A program made the translations under genes and the position numbers. This document shows, piece after piece, positions 46,456-54,808 of a DNA stretch of 64,000 nt. Every line of letters begins with the position of its first letter. Position 1 is the first letter of the stretch. The notes under the pieces are model-generated. The model had not been told where the DNA came from and ran no database searches. It saw only the letters and a list, made by a program, of their open reading frames with translations. The stretch is taken from contig NZ_CP118969.1 in NCBI RefSeq assembly GCF_029023865.1, positions 1,736,001-1,800,000 of the forward strand, in the 5' to 3' direction. This DNA is from Lactococcus lactis. Lineage in GTDB: Bacteria > Bacillota > Bacilli > Lactobacillales > Streptococcaceae.

Positions 46456-46890
46456 CTAACGCCCTAAGGCAAAAGTCAAAGTTCCTTTAGCCGCCAATTT
46501 TCCATCAACAGTTGCTTCTGCTTCAACAACCGCAATTGGACCACGACGTTTGATAAATTTAGCATGTAAGACCAATTGATCTCCGGGAGTGACTTGTTTT
46601 TTGTACTTAACATTGTCCATTCCCGCATAAAAAACAAGTTTTCCTTTGTTTTCAGGTTTAGATAATTCTAAAACACCAGCCGCTTGTGCGAGAGCTTCCA
46701 TAATCAAAACCCCTGGCATTACTGGATATTGTGGAAAATGTCCTTGGAAAAATTCTTCATTAATCGTCACATTTTTAATTGCTGTAATTTCATCCTCAGC
46801 AATATCAATCACACGATCGACTAATAGAAATGGATAACGATGAGGCAAAGCCTCCATAATTTCAGTTACATTAATGTTTACTTCTGTCAT
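46456..46890 (-). CDS. fabZ: 3-hydroxyacyl-ACP dehydratase FabZ (144 aa)
   Basis: Hot-dog-fold dehydratase of fatty-acid elongation. [13 protein letters not shown] (about 15-27) and catalytic His in [20 protein letters not shown] (about 51-70; Glu later) are visible. L. lactis has a second copy elsewhere with fabI, so this is the cluster copy. Confidence 0.96.
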   Translation of the reverse strand: MTEVNINVTEIMEALPHRYPFLLVDRVIDIAEDEITAIKNVTINEEFFQGHFPQYPVMPGVLIMEALAQAAGVLELSKPENKGKLVFYAGMDNVKYKKQVTPGDQLVLHAKFIKRRGPIAVVEAEATVDGKLAAKGTLTFALGR

Positions 46891-46914
46891 TTATTCTCAC
46901 TTTTCTTTTAGAGA

Positions 46915-47012
46915 TTCACTGACAGAACTTGTCAGTAAATTCTCTGGCACCTAAACCAGAGCTGTCAGTAACTTTTACATCAAAGATAAACTGACAGAGC
47001 TTTGTCAGTAAT
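46915..47012. repeat. Densest cluster of TTACTGAC/GTCAGTAA words
   Basis: The accB-fabZ spacer of 126 bp has at least five copies in both orientations: ACTGACAG (46917), GTCAGTAA (46930), CTGTCAGTAA (46963), ACTGACAG (46990) and GTCAGTAA (47003). ACTGACA/TGTCAGT at 46990-47009 is a hairpin. Confidence 0.65.
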
Positions 47013-47016
47013 TTTT

Positions 47017-47484
47017 TTATTTGATTCTCATCAAATCTTGACCAAATTCAACGACATCTTCTCCAGAAACCATAATTTCCGTGATAACTCCATCTTTTGG
47101 TGCAGGAATTTCATTCATTACTTTCATTGCTTCAATAATAAGCAAAGTTTGACCTTTTTTAACTGAATCACCAACTTTGGCAAATTCAGCCTTATCTGGT
47201 GAAGGTTTAAGATAGGCTACACCCACTAATGGAGAAGTAACTGCTTCCCCCTCAGCTTCAACAGCCGCTTCACTTGCTACGGGCGCTTCTGTACTTTCTG
47301 CAACTGGCGTTGCTTGTTGAGCTGTAAATGCAGGTGCAGTAGGTGCAGCACTTTGAGCTCCAACAAGGGCTTGACCTTCATTTTTAGAAAATGATAATTC
47401 ACCATCAGCATTTTTCCAAGAAAATTCACGTAAAGTAGAACCATTGAATTGGTTCATCAAATCTTTTACTTCTGAAATGTTCAT
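47017..47484 (-). CDS. accB: Biotin carboxyl carrier protein (155 aa)
   Basis: The C-terminal biotinyl domain carries the biotinylation site EAMKVMNE (Lys about 121). The centre (about 45-85) is an Ala/Pro/Thr/Val-rich linker. It carries carboxyl groups between AccC and AccAD. Only 6 bp after fabF. Confidence 0.96.
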   Translation of the reverse strand: MNISEVKDLMNQFNGSTLREFSWKNADGELSFSKNEGQALVGAQSAAPTAPAFTAQQATPVAESTEAPVASEAAVEAEGEAVTSPLVGVAYLKPSPDKAEFAKVGDSVKKGQTLLIIEAMKVMNEIPAPKDGVITEIMVSGEDVVEFGQDLMRIK

Positions 47485-47490
47485 TTTTAT

Positions 47491-48720
47491 TTACTCTCCA
47501 GTCCATTTCTTGAATGCCAATACAGCATTGTGTCCACCGAAACCAAAGTCTTGCGACAATGCAAGATTAATATCAGCAGGTTTACCTTCACCAAGAACAA
47601 CATTAATTGTCATTCCTTCATCAAGTTCAGTTGTTCCAGCATTTACTGGTGCATATTGATTCAAAAGTGCTTGAACAGTTGCCACTGCTTCAATTGCACC
47701 TGTTGCACCAAGTGCATGACCGTGCAATGCTTTTGTAGATGAAACATAAGCTTTATCGCCAATTACATTGTGAATTGCTTTGCTTTCAGTTTCTTCATTG
47801 GCATGTGTTGAAGTTCCGTGTGCATTAACGTAATCAACATCAGCTGGACTTGCACCAGCTTCTTCCAAAGCCAATTTAATCGCATTTTCAGCACCCACTC
47901 CTGAAGGAGTTGTCATATGGAAAGCATCATTTGTATTTCCGTATCCAACAATCTCAGCCAAGATATTAGCGCCACGAGCTTGTGCATGTTCAAGGCTTTC
48001 CAAAATCAATACACCAGAACCTTCACCCATTACAAATCCAGAACGATTTTTATCAAATGGAATACATGCTTTTTCAGGGTCAGTTTCTTTAGTCAAAGCA
48101 GTCAAGTTAGCAAAACCTGCAATTCCAAGTTCACAAATAGCCGCTTCAGCACCACCAGCAATCATTGCATCAGCATAACCATGTTTAATTTCACGGAAAG
48201 CTGAACCAATTGAATTAGCACCAGCCGCACAAGCCGTTACTTCAGCACGCGAAACCCCACGAGCACCTGTACGTAAAGCAACGTTACCAGTTGCCATATT
48301 AGCAATAGCAAGTGGAACGTAGAGTGGTGCTACCCCTTTACGAGGGCCTTTAGCGACAATGGCTTGTGAATTTTTTTGTGATTGTTCAAGTCCACCAATC
48401 CCAGAAGCCATGATACAGCCCAAACGGTCAAAATTAGTATTTTCTTCTGTAATACCAGACATTTCCATGGCATCAAGTGCTGCATAAACCGCATAAAGTG
48501 AGAAAGTATCCATGCGTCGTGCATCTTTTTTCTGGAAATATTTATCAAATGGAAATTCTTTTACTTCTGCTGCAACAGAAATCCCTGTTGCTTCAGCATC
48601 AAAGTGAGTGATTGGACCAATTCCAGTTTTACCAGCTTTAAGATTGTTCCAAAATTCTTCTGGGCTATTTCCAATTGCACTAACTACACCATAACCAGTG
48701 ATAACAACTCTATTTGTCAT
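47491..48720 (-). CDS. fabF: 3-oxoacyl-ACP synthase II (409 aa)
   Basis: This elongating condensing enzyme has a Cys-His-His triad in VTACAAGANSIG (Cys about 163), VNAHGTSTHANEETE and HGHALGATGAIEA. Full length. Fatty-acid operon position is as in streptococci. Confidence 0.97.
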   Translation of the reverse strand: MTNRVVITGYGVVSAIGNSPEEFWNNLKAGKTGIGPITHFDAEATGISVAAEVKEFPFDKYFQKKDARRMDTFSLYAVYAALDAMEMSGITEENTNFDRLGCIMASGIGGLEQSQKNSQAIVAKGPRKGVAPLYVPLAIANMATGNVALRTGARGVSRAEVTACAAGANSIGSAFREIKHGYADAMIAGGAEAAICELGIAGFANLTALTKETDPEKACIPFDKNRSGFVMGEGSGVLILESLEHAQARGANILAEIVGYGNTNDAFHMTTPSGVGAENAIKLALEEAGASPADVDYVNAHGTSTHANEETESKAIHNVIGDKAYVSSTKALHGHALGATGAIEAVATVQALLNQYAPVNAGTTELDEGMTINVVLGEGKPADINLALSQDFGFGGHNAVLAFKKWTGE

Positions 48721-48760
48721 ATTTTTATCCTCTTAATTTTAAAATTTATCAATGAATAAT

Positions 48761-49492
48761 TTACATTGAAACTCCACCATCAATGGTAAGTACTTGTCCA
48801 GTCATATATTCTTGTTCAGCCAAGAATTGAGTTGCTGTTGCAATTTCTTCAGGCATTCCAAAACGTTTCATTGGAATTTGCCCCTTCATTGCATCTTTAA
48901 CTTTATCAGAAAGAACTTCAGTCATATCTGATTCAATAAATCCTGGAGCCACAGCATTGACACGAACATTTCGTGCCGCAACTTCTCTAGCAATTGATTT
49001 TGTCAAACCAATAAGTCCTGCTTTTGAAGCGGCATAATTTGCTTGCCCAGCATTTCCCATAAGTCCAACAACTGATGAGATATTAATAATTGCTCCAGAA
49101 CGAGCTCTGGTCATCGGTTTCAATACAGCCTGTGTCATATTGAAAGCCCCAGTCAAGTTGATTTTAAGAACAGACTCAAAATCTTCTTCTGACATTTTCA
49201 AAGATAATCCATCACGAGTAATCCCTGCATTGTTTACCAAAATATCTACCGAACCAAGAGTTTCAATCGCTTCTGCAACCATTCGTTTTGCATCTTCTGA
49301 TTTTGAAATATCACCAGAAATACCAACTGCTTTAACACCATAGGCTGTAAATTCAGCTAATAATTCTTCTGAAATTGCTGAACGACCATTAATAATTAGA
49401 TTAGAACCCGCTTTAGCAAATTGAAGCGCAATTGCTTTACCAATTCCACGTGTTGAACCAGTCACAAAGACATTTTTATTTTTAATTTCCAT
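48761..49492 (-). CDS. fabG: 3-oxoacyl-ACP reductase (243 aa)
   Basis: NADPH-dependent SDR with TGSTRGIGKAIA (about 11-22), NNAGITRD, catalytic YAASKAG (about 152-158) and PGFIESDMT. Within the fab operon it is the elongation reductase. Confidence 0.97.
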   Translation of the reverse strand: MEIKNKNVFVTGSTRGIGKAIALQFAKAGSNLIINGRSAISEELLAEFTAYGVKAVGISGDISKSEDAKRMVAEAIETLGSVDILVNNAGITRDGLSLKMSEEDFESVLKINLTGAFNMTQAVLKPMTRARSGAIINISSVVGLMGNAGQANYAASKAGLIGLTKSIAREVAARNVRVNAVAPGFIESDMTEVLSDKVKDAMKGQIPMKRFGMPEEIATATQFLAEQEYMTGQVLTIDGGVSM

Positions 49493-49502
49493 TATTTAAG
49501 AT

Positions 49503-49562
49503 ATGAGCCTGCCTAAGAAGTTTTAGCACTTTAGTACTAAGATTTCAAAAGGACAAACTCAA
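49503..49562 (-). repeat. Short junction element between fabD and fabG
   Basis: On plus, GATATGAGCCTGCC ... GGACAAACTCAATT are the outer arms, with an inner TTAGCACTTTAGTACTAA hairpin (about 49525-49543). The ends match those of the larger junction elements. It occupies nearly the whole 85-bp spacer. Confidence 0.5.
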
Positions 49563-49577
49563 TTCCTTTCTTCAATT

Positions 49578-50504
49578 TTACTGATTAATCAAAGCTTCAA
49601 ATGAAGCTAAATTTTCAACATTAGCAATTTCTGCATTTTTATCAATTTTTTTAATGAAACCTGAAAGTACTCTCCCAGGACCAACTTCAATAAAACGAGT
49701 CGCCCCTAGTTTTTGCATTGTTTCAACAGATTCATAAAAACGAACTGGTTCCATGACTTGACGCGTCAAAAGTCCTTTGACTTCATCATTTTCCATTACT
49801 TTAGCACTCGTATTTGAGATTAATGGTAATTCAAAAGGTCTAAAATCAATTTTATCAAGTTCCAAAGCCAATTTTTCAGATGCTGGTTTTAAAATTGCTG
49901 TATGGAAAGGTCCTGAAACTTTTAATTCAATAAGTTTACGAACTCCGGCTTCTTTTAGCAACTCAACAGCATAATCAACCGCCTCAACTTCACCACCAAT
50001 AACAATTTGTGCGGGCGTGTTATAATTTGCTGGACTCACAATACCGCCTTTAAATTCGGCCGCTTTCTGGCAAATTTCTTCAATCAAGGCTGGGTCTGTG
50101 TTCATTACAGCGACCATTTTACCAGAACCAGTCGGTGCAGCTTCTGTCATATATTGACCACGTTTAGCTACAAGCTTAACTGCTTCTTGAAAATCAATGA
50201 TTCCTGATGCTACCAAGGCAGAATATTCACCAAGACTAAGACCAGCAACAAGGTCAGGTTTAATCCCATTCTCACTTAACAAACGTAAAATAGCAACAGA
50301 GGTTGTTAAAATTGCAGGTTGAGTGTACTTTGTTTCATTTAGTTTTTCTTCATCATTATCAATCAAAGCTCGCAAATCATATCCTAAAGCTTGACTTGCT
50401 TCATCAAAAGTTGCTTTAACTGTTTCATATTGGTCATATAAGTCACGTGCCATTCCAAGCTTTTGTGCCCCTTGACCTGAGAATAAAAATGCTGTTTTAG
50501 TCAT
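49578..50504 (-). CDS. fabD: Malonyl-CoA:ACP transacylase (308 aa)
   Basis: It loads malonyl groups onto ACP. Active serine in GLSLGEYSALVASG (about Ser 91), FSGQGAQKLGMA at the N-terminus and catalytic His in VSGPFHTAIL (about 201). Full length. Confidence 0.97.
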   Translation of the reverse strand: MTKTAFLFSGQGAQKLGMARDLYDQYETVKATFDEASQALGYDLRALIDNDEEKLNETKYTQPAILTTSVAILRLLSENGIKPDLVAGLSLGEYSALVASGIIDFQEAVKLVAKRGQYMTEAAPTGSGKMVAVMNTDPALIEEICQKAAEFKGGIVSPANYNTPAQIVIGGEVEAVDYAVELLKEAGVRKLIELKVSGPFHTAILKPASEKLALELDKIDFRPFELPLISNTSAKVMENDEVKGLLTRQVMEPVRFYESVETMQKLGATRFIEVGPGRVLSGFIKKIDKNAEIANVENLASFEALINQ

Positions 50505-50783
50505 AATATATAGTAATCAACCTTTTGAATCAATGATTCAAAATCAGTCAATTAGAATTCCTCGTATTTTCTTTTATAAAGTTAATTATTAGTATTGTAA
50601 AATGTTTTTTATCTTAAAAAAAATGACATTCTTCAATATGAAAATTATAGGACAAGCTCAGTATATCATTACTGAGCCCCCTATACTAGAATACTATTTT
50701 GAAAATAGAACTAGTCCAACGAAAAGAAGGGGCGAAATTCGCAAAAGAATCAACTCCTTTGCTCGCTTCACCCCCATCCCGAA
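50505..50783 (-). other. acpP-fabD spacer with three hairpins
   Basis: No gene is seen. Three stems stand in a row: GCTCAGTA/TACTGAGC (50656-50677), ACTAG...CTAGT enclosing CTATTTT/AAATAG (50685-50715), and a long imperfect one with GGGG/CCCC and GCAAAAG/CTTTGC arms (50729-50774) right after the acpP stop codon. None has a good minus-strand T-run, so they may instead guard the acpP mRNA 3' end or mark a processing point. Confidence 0.55.
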
Positions 50784-51005
50784 TTATTTGTTGTTTTCTA
50801 CGTATTTAACGAGGTCAGCAACTGTTTTCATATCTGCTTCTGTATCAACTTCAACGTCGAATTCGTCTTCGATGTCATTGATGATTTGGAAAAGGTCAAG
50901 TGAATCAGCGTCGAGCTCTTCAAATGAAGTTTCGAGTGTTACTTCTTCTTTTTCTTTACCGAGTTCGTCAACGATAATATCTTGTACTTTTTCAAATACT
51001 GCCAT
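50784..51005 (-). CDS. acpP: Acyl carrier protein (73 aa)
   Basis: This acidic four-helix protein carries growing acyl chains on phosphopantetheine. Attachment serine in [10 protein letters not shown] (Ser35). GGAG lies before ATG. It sits between fabH and fabD with hairpin-rich spacers on both sides. Confidence 0.96.
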   Translation of the reverse strand: MAVFEKVQDIIVDELGKEKEEVTLETSFEELDADSLDLFQIINDIEDEFDVEVDTEADMKTVADLVKYVENNK

Positions 51006-51099
51006 AATTTTTTCTCCTTTAATTGAGTGAAAATATTTATATTATATCCGCAAAGCGGTTTATAACCATTAGTTAGTGAAGATTTTTTAAAATCTTTTT

Positions 51100-51171
51100 G
51101 TGAGTCAAAGTTAGCTGATAATGTTTTCTTATATAGACAACTTAAGAAAAACTTGCTAAACTTTGAAGCTC
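51100..51171 (-). repeat. Inverted repeat in the fabH-acpP spacer
   Basis: On plus, GAGTCAAAGTTAGC (from 51102) pairs with GCTAAACTTTGAAGCTC (to 51171). Arms begin with GAG and end with CTC as in the other junction elements. The adjoining CGCAAAGCGGTTTATAACCATTAG (about 51050-51073, described in parts) resembles modules at 46350 and 54705. Confidence 0.45.
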
Positions 51172-52149
51172 TTATAAATTAATAATTGCTGTACCCCAAG
51201 TGAGTCCACCGCCAAATCCTGTCAAGACGACTTTAGTTTGACCGTCCAAACTAAATATACCATTTTTTACGGATTCTGACAACAATATAGGGATACTTGC
51301 TGCCGATGTGTTACCATATTCTTGCATATTTTGAAGGAACTTTTGGCGCGTCACACCAAGCTTTTTAGCCATTTTATCAAGGATTCTTGAATTCGCTTGA
51401 TGAAGGAGATAATAATCTGCTTCTTCAGCAGACAAATTAGCTTTTTCTAAAGTTGCCTGGATATTTTTAGGAACATCACGTACGGCAAAATCAAAAATTG
51501 CTCGCCCTTCCATACTCAAGTTTGAACTTTCGTATGAGACAGAGGCAAATGGAGTTTGGATGTCAGCATAACTAGAAAGTAAACTGTTCCCACGACTTCC
51601 ATCTGTTTGCATTTTTTCAGCAAGAATCAGAGGTTGACTCGCGCCAGCTTCAATAAGCACACCAGCAGCTCCATCTCCGAAAAGAACAGCAGTTGATCGG
51701 TCTGACCAATCAATTACTTTTGAAAAGACTTCTGCGCCAATGACAAGCCCTCGTTGATATGCTCCTGAGGAAATTAATTTTTCCGCTGTTGATAGAGCAA
51801 AGACAAAGCCTGAACAAGCCGCAGTCAAATCGTAAGCAAAAGCATTAACTGCTCCTACTTGAGCTTGAACCCGTGCCGCGGTTGAAGGCATCAATGAGTC
51901 CGGAGTTACTGTAGCAACAATGATGAAGTCAATCGTTTCTGGGCTTAAGTTTGAATCGCTAATCAACTGCTTAGCAACTTTAGCTGCTAAGTCTGAGGTG
52001 TTCTCTCCAGTTGAAATATGGCGATTTTTAATTCCTGTCCGACTGTAAATCCATTCATCATTAGTATCCATTATTTTGGACAAGTCATCATTAGATACCA
52101 CATTTTCAGGCACATAGTGTGCCACTTGCGTAATTTTCGCAAAAGTCAT
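51172..52149 (-). CDS. fabH: 3-oxoacyl-ACP synthase III (325 aa)
   Basis: It starts fatty-acid synthesis by condensing acetyl-CoA or branched acyl-CoA with malonyl-ACP. Cys in [12 protein letters not shown] (about 112), HQANSRIL (His) and NTSAASIP (Asn). Its ATG shares one base with the fabT stop (ATAATG), so it is coupled to fabT. Confidence 0.97.
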   Translation of the reverse strand: MTFAKITQVAHYVPENVVSNDDLSKIMDTNDEWIYSRTGIKNRHISTGENTSDLAAKVAKQLISDSNLSPETIDFIIVATVTPDSLMPSTAARVQAQVGAVNAFAYDLTAACSGFVFALSTAEKLISSGAYQRGLVIGAEVFSKVIDWSDRSTAVLFGDGAAGVLIEAGASQPLILAEKMQTDGSRGNSLLSSYADIQTPFASVSYESSNLSMEGRAIFDFAVRDVPKNIQATLEKANLSAEEADYYLLHQANSRILDKMAKKLGVTRQKFLQNMQEYGNTSAASIPILLSESVKNGIFSLDGQTKVVLTGFGGGLTWGTAIINL

Positions 52150-52589
52150 TATTTCATATTCTCCAAAGAATCGTGTAAGGTTGCAAGTTCACCAGCCAAT
52201 TTATTTTCAGTAGTTCCATAAACGCTATCAAATAGATTATCTGTAATCGTATGGAAAAATTCACGGTGAGTTGCACAAAGCTCATCACCCTTCGATGTCA
52301 GTATAATGTGAGTCACTCGTCTGTCCGCTGTAGAACGCTTGCGTTCAATATATCCCTTATCTTCTAATCGATTGAGGGTAATTGTAATTGTTGACAAGGC
52401 CAATTTTTGATTTTTGGCAATATCTGTCGCACGACAAGTTCCTAGCGTATGAACCAGTGTCAAAATTTGTAATTCTTTTACTGTTACATCTGAATAAGCT
52501 GAGTCCTTTAAAAATTGCTCCTCTAATATCATAAAATCATGAAAGAGTTGAATCAGCCATTCATTCACCTTATCAAAATCTGTTTTCAT
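52149..52589 (-). CDS. fabT: MarR-family repressor of fatty-acid synthesis (146 aa)
   Basis: Winged-helix MarR protein ([37 protein letters not shown], seen as recognition helix about 66-80 and wing about 85-95). In streptococci and lactococci FabT, with acyl-ACP as co-repressor, controls the fab operon. It is the first gene of the cluster. GAGGATGAC precedes ATG. Confidence 0.93.
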   Translation of the reverse strand: MKTDFDKVNEWLIQLFHDFMILEEQFLKDSAYSDVTVKELQILTLVHTLGTCRATDIAKNQKLALSTITITLNRLEDKGYIERKRSTADRRVTHIILTSKGDELCATHREFFHTITDNLFDSVYGTTENKLAGELATLHDSLENMK

Positions 52590-52608
52590 CTGTCATCCTC
52601 TTCATTAT

Positions 52609-52800
52609 TTAGATGTGAGTCCGACTTTAGACATTACGAAAAAAAAGAAATTGAAATCAATAAAACCCCCTTATGAAATTTTATTATTACATTTAGATAG
52701 GGGATAAACTGATGCAAAAAAACATCATCAACTTACCCCCTGATTTATTATTCTATTTTTTCTTTCTCGCAAGATGAACTCAATTTGTTTTTATATTGCA
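52609..52800 (-). repeat. Modular hairpin element in the 5' leader of fabT
   Basis: On minus it starts AACAAATTGAGTTCATC, nearly the same as the EIIC leader element, and ends GTCGGACTCACATCTA before the fabT ribosome site. In between, GGGG/CCCC and TGATG/CATCA arms make a hairpin (about 52697-52741). It fills much of the 416-bp gap between fabT and manA; the rest holds TTACTGAC words. Confidence 0.55.
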
Positions 52801-52818
52801 AATGGTTTTCTGTATCAA

Positions 52819-52847
52819 ATTATATTATTTTTTAGAATGATTTGCAA
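52819..52847 (-). promoter_or_regulatory. Promoter of the fab operon
   Basis: On minus, -35 TTGCAA (52842-52847), 17-bp spacer, -10 TATAAT (52819-52824). ATTTGATACAGAAAA just downstream resembles half of a TTTGA-N-TCAAA FabT site; this last point is weak. Confidence 0.6.
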
Positions 52848-52952
52848 GTAATAATTTTTAGAAAACATCATCATTGCTCAATTTTTATAAAAAATATTAG
52901 TTTCTGTCAGTAAAATTTGCCTTCCCAAACTACTGACAGAAATAATTTCAAC

Positions 52953-52999
52953 AAAAAAAGTTACTGACAGAAAATTTAAAGTTTTCATCAGTAACTTTT
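52953..52999 (-). terminator. Terminator after manA built from an inverted TTACTGAC pair
   Basis: AAAAAAAGTTACTGAC (52953-52967) pairs with ATCAGTAACTTTT (52987-52999); on minus T7 follows. Confidence 0.7.
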
Positions 53000-53006
53000 G
53001 AATACA

Positions 53007-53954
53007 TTAGGCAGGATTGCTGGCAATAATTTCTAATTGACCAGACAAATTCCATTTTTCAATGTTGCTTGGTAAGATGAAATGAGCTCCTTTTTCAACT
53101 GGATATTCATTTCCATCAACTATTAATTTTCCTTGACCATCAAGTACAGAAACTAAAGTGTAATCTACAACTTTGGTAAATTCATGGTCACCATGAATTT
53201 GCCATTTATAAACATCAAAGAAATCTGATTTCACAAGAGTTGTAATTTCTGCATCAGCAAATTTTTCAGTTTTAACTTGATTTTCAGGAACTTTGTCGCC
53301 CGGAATATTCAATACATCAATTGATTGTTGAATATGTAATTCACGTAGATTTCCTTGGTCATCTTTACGGTCGAAATCATAAACACGGTAAGTTGTATCA
53401 GAAGATTGTTGTGTTTCAAGAATAACAATTCCAGCACCGATTGCGTGCATTGTTCCTGACGGAACATGGAAGAAATCTCCTGTTTTCACTTTTACCTTAC
53501 GTAACAAATGATCCCAATCACCAGATTTAATCATTTCTGCTAATTCTTCACGTGATTTAGCATTATGTCCATAGATAATTTCAGCACCTGGTTCAGCTGA
53601 AATAATGTACCAACATTCAGTTTTTCCAAGTTCACCTTCATGTTTTTGTCCATATTCATCATCTGGATGAACTTGCACAGAAAGCCAGTCATTGGCATCT
53701 AAAATTTTAGTTAGTAAGGGAAAAACTTCTTTTTTACTATCACCAAACAATTCGCGGTGACTTGCGTATAATTGGTCAAGTTTTTGACCTTTAAATTCGC
53801 CATTAGCAATTGTTGACACACCATGTGGATGAGCAGAAATAGCCCAATATTCACCAACTTTGTCTGATGGCAAATCATAGCCAAACTCTTTCAAATGGTC
53901 GCCGCCCCAGATTTTTTCTTGCAAAACTGAGTTCAAAAACAATGGTTCTTTCAT
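53007..53954 (-). CDS. manA: Mannose-6-phosphate isomerase, class I (315 aa)
   Basis: This zinc enzyme interconverts mannose-6-P and fructose-6-P. Cupin metal residues are visible in SVQVHPDDEYG and EGELGKTECWYI, with HVPSGTMHAIGAG in the second cupin half. The start at 53954 (MKEPLFLN) has GGAGG at ideal spacing; a TTG 12 nt upstream lies in the ribosome site. Monocistronic. Confidence 0.94.
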   Translation of the reverse strand: MKEPLFLNSVLQEKIWGGDHLKEFGYDLPSDKVGEYWAISAHPHGVSTIANGEFKGQKLDQLYASHRELFGDSKKEVFPLLTKILDANDWLSVQVHPDDEYGQKHEGELGKTECWYIISAEPGAEIIYGHNAKSREELAEMIKSGDWDHLLRKVKVKTGDFFHVPSGTMHAIGAGIVILETQQSSDTTYRVYDFDRKDDQGNLRELHIQQSIDVLNIPGDKVPENQVKTEKFADAEITTLVKSDFFDVYKWQIHGDHEFTKVVDYTLVSVLDGQGKLIVDGNEYPVEKGAHFILPSNIEKWNLSGQLEIIASNPA

Positions 53955-54052
53955 AATTTCCTCCAAATGAGCAGATTTTATTCGCTTTCATTTCACAATG
54001 TCTATTATATCACAAAATTTATCTAGAACAATTCTGTCAGTATTTTTATGAC

Positions 54053-54130
54053 AAAAAAAGTTACTGACAGAACTGTCAGAATGTATTCAACCTAAAGAAT
54101 ACACTCAATTTTTTCGTCAGTAACTTTTTT
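54053..54130 (-). terminator. Terminator after rbfA built from an inverted TTACTGAC pair
   Basis: AAAAAAAGTTACTGAC (54053-54067) and GTCAGTAACTTTTTT (54116-54130) pair, with an inner GAATGTATTC/GAATACACTC stem. T-runs on both strands. Confidence 0.75.
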
Positions 54131-54132
54131 AA

Positions 54133-54492
54133 TTAATATTCTGATTTATTGTTAAGCCCACGAAGAAGCTCATCAATTTTTGAACCATATTCAACAGATT
54201 CATCTTTTGCAAAAGTTAAATCTGGAATTTTGAAAATGGTCATGCGTTTTGCCAATTCACTTTTGAAAAGACCGGTTGCTTTTTTCAAAGCAGTTGCGGC
54301 TTTTTCATTATCAGAGGCAAGATTTGACAAGAGGCTATAATAAACAGTCGCTTGACTCAAATCACCAGTCAATTGAACATCAGTGATATTTACATCTTGA
54401 ACACGTGGATCACGTACTTTATTTCGTAAAATATCATTGATTTCGCGTTGAATTTCTACAGCGACACGGTCGCTACGAAAAGAATTTCCCAT
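54133..54492 (-). CDS. rbfA: Ribosome-binding factor A (119 aa)
   Basis: KH-fold protein needed for 30S maturation. N-terminal [27 protein letters not shown] is typical, followed by the [10 protein letters not shown] strand. Last gene of the rimP-nusA-ylxR-ylxQ-infB-rbfA operon. Confidence 0.95.
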
Positions 54493-54639
54493 TTTCTCCT
54501 CCTATTTTTTCGTTTAAAAATGTAGATAAATGATTTTTAAATCACTTTTCCACACCCACATTTAAAATGAGTAAAAGCTCCCAGAAACAATAAACTTAAA
54601 TAAAATTCATCATTTTTAACCAGTCGCCCTCACCTTTTA

Positions 54640-54800
54640 TTTAACTGAGTTCACCTTCTTAGAAGTCTGTGAAAATAGACAAAATAGAATCTACACTACG
54701 CGTATAACCATATTTCTCTATCTACGCTGTCCATTCTCGCTAAACTGCTAAAGCAGTTAGTCGAAGTAGCAATTATCATAACTTCTGGACAGTCGAGCTC
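54640..54800 (-). repeat. Modular hairpin element between infB and rbfA
   Basis: The 316-bp gap 54493-54808 has no gene. On minus the element opens with GTGAGCTCGACTGTCC after the infB stop codon and ends with AAGGTGAACTCAGTTAAA. It includes ACTGC-TAAA-GCAGT (about 54747-54760) and CTACGCTGTCCAT, close to the CTACGCTGTCCGT at 4226. The remaining 54500-54640 is AT-rich with nothing recognised. Confidence 0.55.
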
Positions 54801-54808
54801 ACACCTTA

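Noticed and set aside
50602-51030. Plus-strand 142-codon frame opposite acpP
   Set aside because: Serine-rich mirror of acpP and of hairpin spacer; no promoter or family match.
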